DNA of 64,000 nucleotides, taken from Symbiodinium natans. Its lineage: Eukaryota; Sar; Dinophyceae; Suessiales; Symbiodiniaceae. The translations under genes were made by a program, and so were the position numbers. Shown here piece by piece: positions 60,001 to 64,000 of the stretch; position 1 is the stretch's first letter; each line of letters begins with the position of its first letter. The DNA lies in the NCBI GenBank assembly GCA_905221605.1, contig CAJNDS010002466.1, positions 62,001 through 126,000 of the forward strand, written 5' to 3'. The notes below the pieces were generated by a model. The model saw only the letters and a list, made by a program, of their open reading frames with translations, was not told where the DNA came from and did not search any database.

Positions 60001-62746
60001 ACATCATATTGGCCTCTCTCAAAAGCGACTGAACGTCAGCCTGTGATTCAGTGCCCGACGATGATTGCCCAGATACTACCGACTCTGTACTTGGTGGAAG
60101 GGCATTCAGGGAAGCCGCCGTTGTCGAAGCAGGAGGTTCGCCAGAGGTGCCAGATGAAGAAGGAGTTGTGGTCTTGGACGATGTCGCAGCCGTCGGTGTT
60201 GTCTTCGCTGGGCTCCTGGGGCGTGTAGGACACTCTTTCTGGACATGCTGCTTGCTTCCACAAGTGAAGCATCTGCCTTGCTTCTGCTTCCTGTCAGCAT
60301 CATGGGAAAACTGACATGATCCTCCCTTCTTGCATCCATTGTCGGTAAGGAAGAATTTGCAAGGTGTGGACTTCTTCTTGTTGGGGTCGTTCGAAGGCAA
60401 CGTTGGAGAGGGGGTAGATTCTGAGGGTGTCCCGGCCCCAATTGCTCTCAAGTTCGTAGCGCCCTTAGACCTCCCCTTGAAGGCGACCTGCTCAAACTCA
60501 GACAGCAGCGCTTGGTGTAGCTCCTTGACCGTAGCAGTGCAAGGCTTCGTGTCCACTTCCAGGTTGTATCGGAGGATGCCGATGCGGAACGATATCTCAC
60601 TGCTCTCCGTGATGGGCTTCCGAACCATCATGTCCAGGCCTTTCAGCAACACGCTGGAATCTGGGGGTTGTAGTCCCACATCTTCTGCTCTTCTCAACCA
60701 ACGAGACCATCGACGTAGCGCTTCCACGGCCTCGAGGGGTGTGCTGGCGACTGTAGGACTCTCCAGAGCCTTCAACACTTGCTGTCGTTCTGCTGCTCCT
60801 CCTGGTCGATAGAGCACTATCACCCGGCACAAAATCTGTAGCGTGCCGGAAAGTCTTGCCGCCATAACCTCGCCCCTCACCGACTCCGGAAGACTGGCAA
60901 GGATCATGGATGCCGCTCGCTTGTCTACCCGTGACCACTTGCTATCCCCAACCTCAGCGCAGGCAAACGTCTCCGGCCTCAAACTCAGCTTGTCTCTAGT
61001 GGAAGCTCGTAGATATGCCTGGTAATAGGCCTCGAGGGATGTGAGGATCGCGTGCCACCAAGAAGAAGAGGAGTTGGAGAGGTCCCCCATAGGGTTCATG
61101 AGGCTGTGAAGCCAGTCTCCCACATCTATGGCACTCGTATCCGATGCTTCAGCAAGACGCGGGAGATCAACCAGACCTGGTTTCACCACCTCAGGTTCCG
61201 AAGTCCTCGCCGTCAAGCTCGCGGTCATCGCCGACTGTAGTTGTGCAATTCCCTGGGCAAGCAGCCCGAAGGGATCAGAGGGGCCTTGCTGGCCTGCTGA
61301 TGCCGACATCTTCGGCGGAGGTGGTGGCACAGCGCTACCACTCAAGGTTCGGTGTTGTCCTGGTGCACGTAGAGCCTCCTGGGAAACTCCTGTCCCCTTT
61401 GACTGCCTTCCATGTCCAAGGCCAAGAGGATCACACGCAGAAGCCCCCGATTCAGGTCTTGTCGCTCCACGTTCATGCCCTTCTTGATGCACACCAAGAT
61501 CACCTTCAAGTAGACTGAATCGTACACTACCGGTCGCTGGATGCCTTGCTTGCTCTTCTGCACGTACACGTTGCTCACCAACTTCACCCTGAACAACTTC
61601 AGCGTGTCGTGGTAGTCCAGCAGGATTGCCTCCACCCATAAGCTCAGAACCCACTCCACCACCTCGTGCAAGTCCGGGAGGCGCAGCGAGCGTATGCTCA
61701 GGATCTCCTGGAGGTCCCACCAGATTGCCACCACCATCAAGTTGATTCGTGTCCCGCACAGGAACTCCTGCTTCCAGCAGTTGCCGTAGTGAACCTCGAA
61801 GTCGATTGTTTTCTTCTTCTAAGGCCTCTTGGCGTCCTTTAGTCCTCTTGAGCTCCTCCTGGTGATCCCTCATGGCAGACTGAACTTGCCGCTGAACTTC
61901 TTGTAGGATCTGCTCCTGCGTCAAGGAACCACTTGATGACTCAATGTCACGAGGAGGAACAGGACCATGTAGGAGAGGCGCACGCCTATTCCAAGACTGC
62001 ATCACCTGCTCAGCCTCTGGCGTGAACAAGCGCCCTGGATCCTGGGCCCAACTCGCTGGCGGGGAAAGGGTCGGAGTCTGCCTCGTCGTCCTCTCCAAGA
62101 TAGCCCCCGCTTGAGTCACCCTGCGTTGGAGAAATTCTCCAAGGCGTGCAATCCATACCGGCCCATTGTTGGCACCCGCTGCCCGTGGTGACCCATCCAA
62201 CAGCTCCTCCGGAGGAGAAAACCCCAGATGGTTAGTCTGAGAGCTCATTGTCACCTCAGCCACGGGCAGTGCAGCATACTGTTCCACGGTCGTCGTAGTG
62301 GTCATCTCTTGTACAGTTGCTGCCGGCGCCGTCATGATGCGTACGTCCGCATTCCTAGTATACGTGTGTCCCACGTTGGTCGCCGCGCCCGGTCCGGTGT
62401 CATCAGCTGTCGTAGCGTCCGAAACAGAAGCTGCAGTCTGCCCAGGGATACGTGCAGTGTCAACATCAGAGTCAGGGGGCACCACCGACCCATAGGTCGA
62501 AAAAACCCGCTGAGCCCGAGATCCAGCAACACCATTCATCAGTACCCCGCATGGGCCACCACCATCCATTCCAGTTGCAGCAGCTTCACCGCCGTAGTCG
62601 GGACCTCGATCTTCACCATCCAAAGCCAAGCCCTGAGCGCTTGGGCTCATAACCTGTTGGCCGGCGGGGCCCAGGTTATGCACTGATTGCATGTCATCAG
62701 GTGGGTTGGAGGACGGCATGGCAATGGGATCGTGGCGATCGGACAT
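54068..62746 (-). CDS. Copia Gag-Pol polyprotein, 2892 codons, intact
   Basis: Domains in order: acidic N-terminus with a coiled coil (about 275-325); Gag body (about 535-760); CCCH finger C796/C805/C811/H815; zinc knuckle C826-x2-C829-x4-H834-x4-C839; protease D944-S-G; DNMT-like remnant (1146-1290) with LHLYAGAG and GAPPCR but shortened after PPC; integrase zinc site H1356/H1361/C1368/C1371 and acids D1395, D1568, E1604 (DD35E); oxygenase-like segment (1811-1945) with H1860-x-D1862, H1909, R1919; RT with YVDD at 2305-2308; RNase H with D2482, E2523, D2556, D2605; two hydrophobic segments (2637-2657, 2674-2692); and a SAP-like motif (2803-2836). The first ATG lies in the 5' LTR; a second in-frame ATG (residue 33) lies within the PBS. 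It would be cleaved by its own protease in cytoplasmic particles. Confidence 0.92.
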   Translation of the reverse strand: MSDRHDPIAMPSSNPPDDMQSVHNLGPAGQQVMSPSAQGLALDGEDRGPDYGGEAAATGMDGGGPCGVLMNGVAGSRAQRVFSTYGSVVPPDSDVDTARIPGQTAASVSDATTADDTGPGAATNVGHTYTRNADVRIMTAPAATVQEMTTTTTVEQYAALPVAEVTMSSQTNHLGFSPPEELLDGSPRAAGANNGPVWIARLGEFLQRRVTQAGAILERTTRQTPTLSPPASWAQDPGRLFTPEAEQVMQSWNRRAPLLHGPVPPRDIESSSGSLTQEQILQEVQRQVQSAMRDHQEELKRTKGRQEALEEENNRLRGSLRQLLEAGVPVRDTNQLDGGGNLVGPPGDPEHTLAAPPGLARGGGVGSELMGGGNPAGLPRHAEVVQGEVGEQRVRAEEQARHPATGSVRFSLLEGDLGVHQEGHERGATRPESGASACDPLGLGHGRQSKGTGVSQEALRAPGQHRTLSGSAVPPPPPKMSASAGQQGPSDPFGLLAQGIAQLQSAMTASLTARTSEPEVVKPGLVDLPRLAEASDTSAIDVGDWLHSLMNPMGDLSNSSSSWWHAILTSLEAYYQAYLRASTRDKLSLRPETFACAEVGDSKWSRVDKRAASMILASLPESVRGEVMAARLSGTLQILCRVIVLYRPGGAAERQQVLKALESPTVASTPLEAVEALRRWSRWLRRAEDVGLQPPDSSVLLKGLDMMVRKPITESSEISFRIGILRYNLEVDTKPCTATVKELHQALLSEFEQVAFKGRSKGATNLRAIGAGTPSESTPSPTLPSNDPNKKKSTPCKFFLTDNGCKKGGSCQFSHDADRKQKQGRCFTCGSKQHVQKECPTRPRSPAKTTPTAATSSKTTTPSSSGTSGEPPASTTAASLNALPPSTESVVSGQSSSGTESQADVQSLLREANMMLRQMTQMNLKTLTLATVEREAACRTGLLDSGASHAYRIGSEEEFQAATKVQVQLADGKEVELRQTSTGTLLSPNDQTSPIVPLGELIESLDCTLEWTRDGMTIQHPQRGEIRPRMVANCPTVTEGQALELIRDIEEKKNQLVDATRSSAKLLWCWDKEQSWSQHLFDFLDTGSRTAQLRAMEAEDSPFKGLSASVRAALAEEVVLNVDAGAKYVKAMPISRRMRRTLLAAPWTLHLYAGAGNHGDLKSLGPMLEVDIQISKAYDLRKTAGTYRALLWSAAQGLLDGVVGAPPCRGTEDEELVAKQMWLMMVAKAARIKRTGFPVYLAMEGDRLLGELVKNEDGCLPNVAKIFTNYKDAMCLETLTPGVLTNLDMQLNDENKKANDGRWTATFKESLAQAVEQWKLRPEEVQRAKWMAKMDSNPDAFLKALSTKELAAWKTHIRNNHIPYNRRCRTCVEASGLGRMHRKVKTPSSYCLSLDILGPLRQRGEDPDHRDYRYMLVGAYLFPKLESFKKKEGQENPEPPPALDPAEEEGVDEGHRFRPVMEGKSVIGGVGVEDLAGEQGAISFDDMFAEEEEDLAPPPEEELPAGLSDEDFKKLFGEEVGDGNPEFQVLYVAHPLRTRTTNEIGAAVQEIYLKLRAEGFPIVRVHADRARELRGTALRRWLLQRGTIATYTEGQSPQSNGRAEAAVKWMKNQAKRLLLSTPVPRSCWTAAMTYSAWAQRERAMGRGADLLPFGSRVHLRSKVYGTGGKYDLNSRWKPGYYVGPSVDVRGGHVVRCDDGTYLTSRHLRPNLVDSDKLGGKPEFEAIVTEPVRRVVGKRKPTTMEEPQEEDVEHLVDPGHPAEEYARVLLEEEFLEKDQVEVLAGLLPMKTDAPKRFGETGEDGGWWSSGTFVHGGVVGVRSSSSAFPCTTRVLTKYLKQLQPDASFSAVALFINVQTKAHKDVHNLGMNIITPLSKFEGGGLLMEPAGEESYQLNVNEGTLQFDPKVKHSTLPWSGGDRLVLVGYHTRGVEKIKEEDRQRLHELGFPLRPITSSPPRIAKAQSSAPKTKGLGSPNDFRPLHSINEDLEMVLKDLDERATRLRDLLEEEEILAEEYRRCGDVTRETLNDTRNAVSNFLEETHEQIVEIERVRMLNCLRIASMATGNQEMAEVDYEQLLADLEGDLDVIHNVPLEQVKNVLSRWVEAIKEEVTALFNSGTIVKVSHQQAMDMESAGELKMAPAKCVFTLKPPKSKGGKYRRKCRTVICGNYVDPSNMSLYASGASTEALRVALVTAAMHHWDGATADIVTAFLLATWPGDMPKYGMRPPKVVRDAGAASDETWVIVRPLYGLRESPAIWSNFRNARLKAAKIKFGSLELTLTPTIAESELWLVRDSSKRLHGLVVTYVDDLFYFGNTPVIQCLHNFVKEEWPTSDLEWINENTAVRYLGVEVKKEGASYSISQQAYIMELLRAHDLQDALHTELPVPREWLEQVELQDPEPEDFSEEELRMGQRYVGEVSWLAMKTRPDIVFVVNHMATHVGRRPLHVTRLGKRLMSYLAATAGMRLRMAPRLDKPKELVCYTDASYAPYGSRSFGAAVIVQCGVPVAWKAGRQSFITMSVMEAELYAATQGCNLLDSIAAILDELAPGVYKRVLAIDNTSAAAMCRGGPGSQRTRHLKIRAHYLREATELGLLEIRHTPGVQQLADLATKMMTKVRLRQLLELWGFVGFRIAETLATLQLKILAAILTVVSLFIPATGSSLEDEDLKEPIPTIHYLELMCITVMICASIIGCWEGAKLVYRWGLRQHRRAKKALKLEQVRNLVSRAAQTEVAIQATAVDLDETPTIMMEALSSRPATLRRRAASQSSPTTAHDGLSAFSDVPTEVRQDDAEMRERLRVARDLLMLMTVEHLRQALRIQGQPTSGVKGDLAERLKNYFGAEEPPAGSMLPSTRQLRYVLYIWRHRNISGRHHLLWSEVCTRAEISKWIETWRHA
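62641..62654 (-). other. Primer-binding site, half-tRNA-iMet type (element 3)
   Basis: The minus strand reads GGTTATGAGCCCAA directly after the 5' LTR. It is the complement of the initiator tRNA-Met anticodon arm and identical to the site in element 2. The ATG in it is in frame with the polyprotein. Confidence 0.8.
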
Positions 62747-62899
62747 GGGATTTTCTCACGCACACCACAGCAGATCTGCAATGCTGTAAGTTGCTTATGT
62801 CGAGTGTGTGCTGCCTCTCTATGTCGGATGTTCTGGCCTGTCTCGATTCGAGCCTCCGGCTCTGAAGAGTCGCGCCACAGCAATCAACCTCAGGCAACA
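62655..62899 (-). repeat. 5' LTR of element 3 (245 bp)
   Basis: Matches 53710-53954 throughout and is followed by GATTA at 62900-62904. The last 92 bases in element sense are coding for the first 30 residues of the polyprotein. Confidence 0.93.
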
Positions 62900-62904
62900 G
62901 ATTA

Positions 62905-64000
62905 ATTAGGGCCCAAGAAGGGTTTAGAGCAAATAGGGCTTCGGGGAGCTCAATAGGGTTTAGTGGTTTAGGGTTGAGGAGAGCTTGTGGGGTTTAGGGT
63001 TCTGGGGTGTAGGGTGCACCCTACGACCCTACGACGGTAAACCCCCCAACCCTAATCAACCCTAAGACCGTAGGATTCCCATAGACCCTAACCCTACACC
63101 CTAAACCCTACTGTAAAACCCTAAACCCTAAACCCTAAACCTGAAACCCTTGGTCCCCGGCCGTGCGAGGGGGACGTGACAGTGAGGGTGGCGACCTGCT
63201 TTTGTAGGTGAAGGTTTGGGTTTAGGGCTTGAGGGAGACTTTTGGGGGGTTTCGGGTTTAGGGTTTAGGGTTTAGGGTTTAGGGTCAGTCAGAACAGGGA
63301 ATTCTCATCTTTGCCCACCAAGCGAAGCACGCCCCCGAACATGCGGCCACCTGAAAAAGCCCTTCAAGTGGGAACAGGGTAACTTGAACCCTGAACCCGA
63401 ACTCCCAAACAAAGGACCAGTAGGGTAACACCCCCCCCCCCCCCAAAAAAAAAGGATCGCATCAACCTTGATTAGCCCTTGGCAGGGTTTAGGGTTGAGG
63501 CTTTAGGGTATTGGGTTCAGGGTATTTAGGGTTTAGGGTTCAGGGTTCAGGGTTTAGGGTCCCAAGTTCCTCTGCACAGGAGTCCGGGCCTCTGTGGGGC
63601 CTCTTCGACCCTCCCCGGCTTCGGAGAAAGTGCCTGAAGGTTTATGGGTTTAGGGCTTTGGGATTTAGGGTGAGGGTTTAGGGTTTAGGGCTACGGTTTA
63701 GGATTTAGGGTTTAGGATTTAGGGCTTAAGCTTACGGACTTCAGGTTTGGCCGTCAGCCATGCAGGCTTTTTTTGGGTTTTGGGCATGTTTCGGGTTCAG
63801 GCTTTAGGGCGTGCTTGAAGGTTCAGGGTACTTCTTAATCAATTATCACAGTCATTATAACCCACTTACCCCTTATATAAGTGCCCCACTATGGTTGCAA
63901 TGTGGGTTATAAGCACAGTAATAATTTGTTTTCAAGTAGGGTTTGAGGAAACCACACAGAGGCTCCAACATCCCTTGGGGAGCTAAGGGCCCACATGCCC
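62905..64000. other. Telomere-like spacer
   Basis: Degenerate TTTAGGG/CCCTAAA text, a C-run then A-run at 63430-63452 and a family-A foldback at the right edge. No gene recognised. Confidence 0.45.
63813..63940. repeat. Foldback (MITE-like) repeat, family A
   Basis: Left CTTGAAGGTTCAGGGTACTT and a shorter right end TTTTCAAGTAGG; the interior (TAACCCACTTA and TGGGTTATAAG) pairs as in the copy at 36369. Confidence 0.55.

Larger units (their letters stand above)
53710..62899 (-). mobile_element. Intact Ty1/copia LTR retrotransposon (element 3)
   Basis: 9.19 kb, minus strand. The 245-bp LTRs at both ends read as identical, with TGTTG..CAACA termini and a GATTA duplication. A half-tRNA-iMet PBS (62641-62654) and a purine tract (53955-53968) are in the expected places. 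One uninterrupted polyprotein frame runs from inside the 5' LTR almost to the 3' LTR. All catalytic residues of protease, integrase, RT and RNase H are present. By sequence this is a candidate currently active copy. Confidence 0.93.

Overview
The window looks like nuclear DNA of a dinoflagellate, probably a symbiodiniacean or suessialean type. No ribosomal, tRNA or complete host gene confirms the species. Four things point this way. (i) Plant-type telomere-like heptamers (TTTAGGG/CCCTAAA) are scattered everywhere in both orientations. (ii) The Ty1/copia polyproteins carry a cytosine-methyltransferase-like segment, a feature reported for dinoflagellate retrotransposons. (iii) Relic spliced-leader-like ends (..GGCTCAA) occur. 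(iv) Short exon-like islands have non-canonical GC-type donors.

Layout. 1-6592: a copia retrotransposon on the + strand whose 5' part lies outside the window. It has a protease remnant, a DNMT-like segment, DD35E integrase, a 2-oxoglutarate/Fe(II)-oxygenase-like segment, RT, RNase H and a membrane tail, and ends in a 313-bp LTR. Two frameshifts break it. 6593-26201: a 'sea' of exact and degenerate telomere-like arrays with foldback (MITE-like) repeats, homopolymer tracts and small coding-like islands, including a SNF2/Rad54-type helicase fragment. 26207-35049: a complete LTR element with 287-bp LTRs differing at one base, a CCCGA target duplication, a PBS and a PPT. Its three overlapping frames encode no recognisable protease, integrase or RT. 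They encode an RNA-binding protein set: WW, S1-like, PABP-type MLLE, SAM-like and six CCCH zinc fingers. 35055-53704: a second sea with a duplicated signal-peptide exon pair, a possible split host gene on the minus strand and more foldbacks. 53710-62899: an apparently intact copia element on the minus strand with two 245-bp LTRs that read as identical, a GATTA target duplication and one uninterrupted 2892-codon polyprotein. 62905-64000: sea again.

How the parts relate. The intact copia element supplies Gag, protease, integrase, RT and RNase H. The RT-less element shares with it a 14-base primer-binding site matching the anticodon arm of initiator tRNA-Met (half-tRNA priming, as in Drosophila copia). 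It could therefore be a non-autonomous partner mobilised in trans. Both copia elements pair a DNMT-like segment with an oxygenase-like segment. The telomere-like arrays are interstitial: several sit inside foldback repeats, a microsatellite, or what look like introns. All domain calls were made by eye from motifs; no database search was run.
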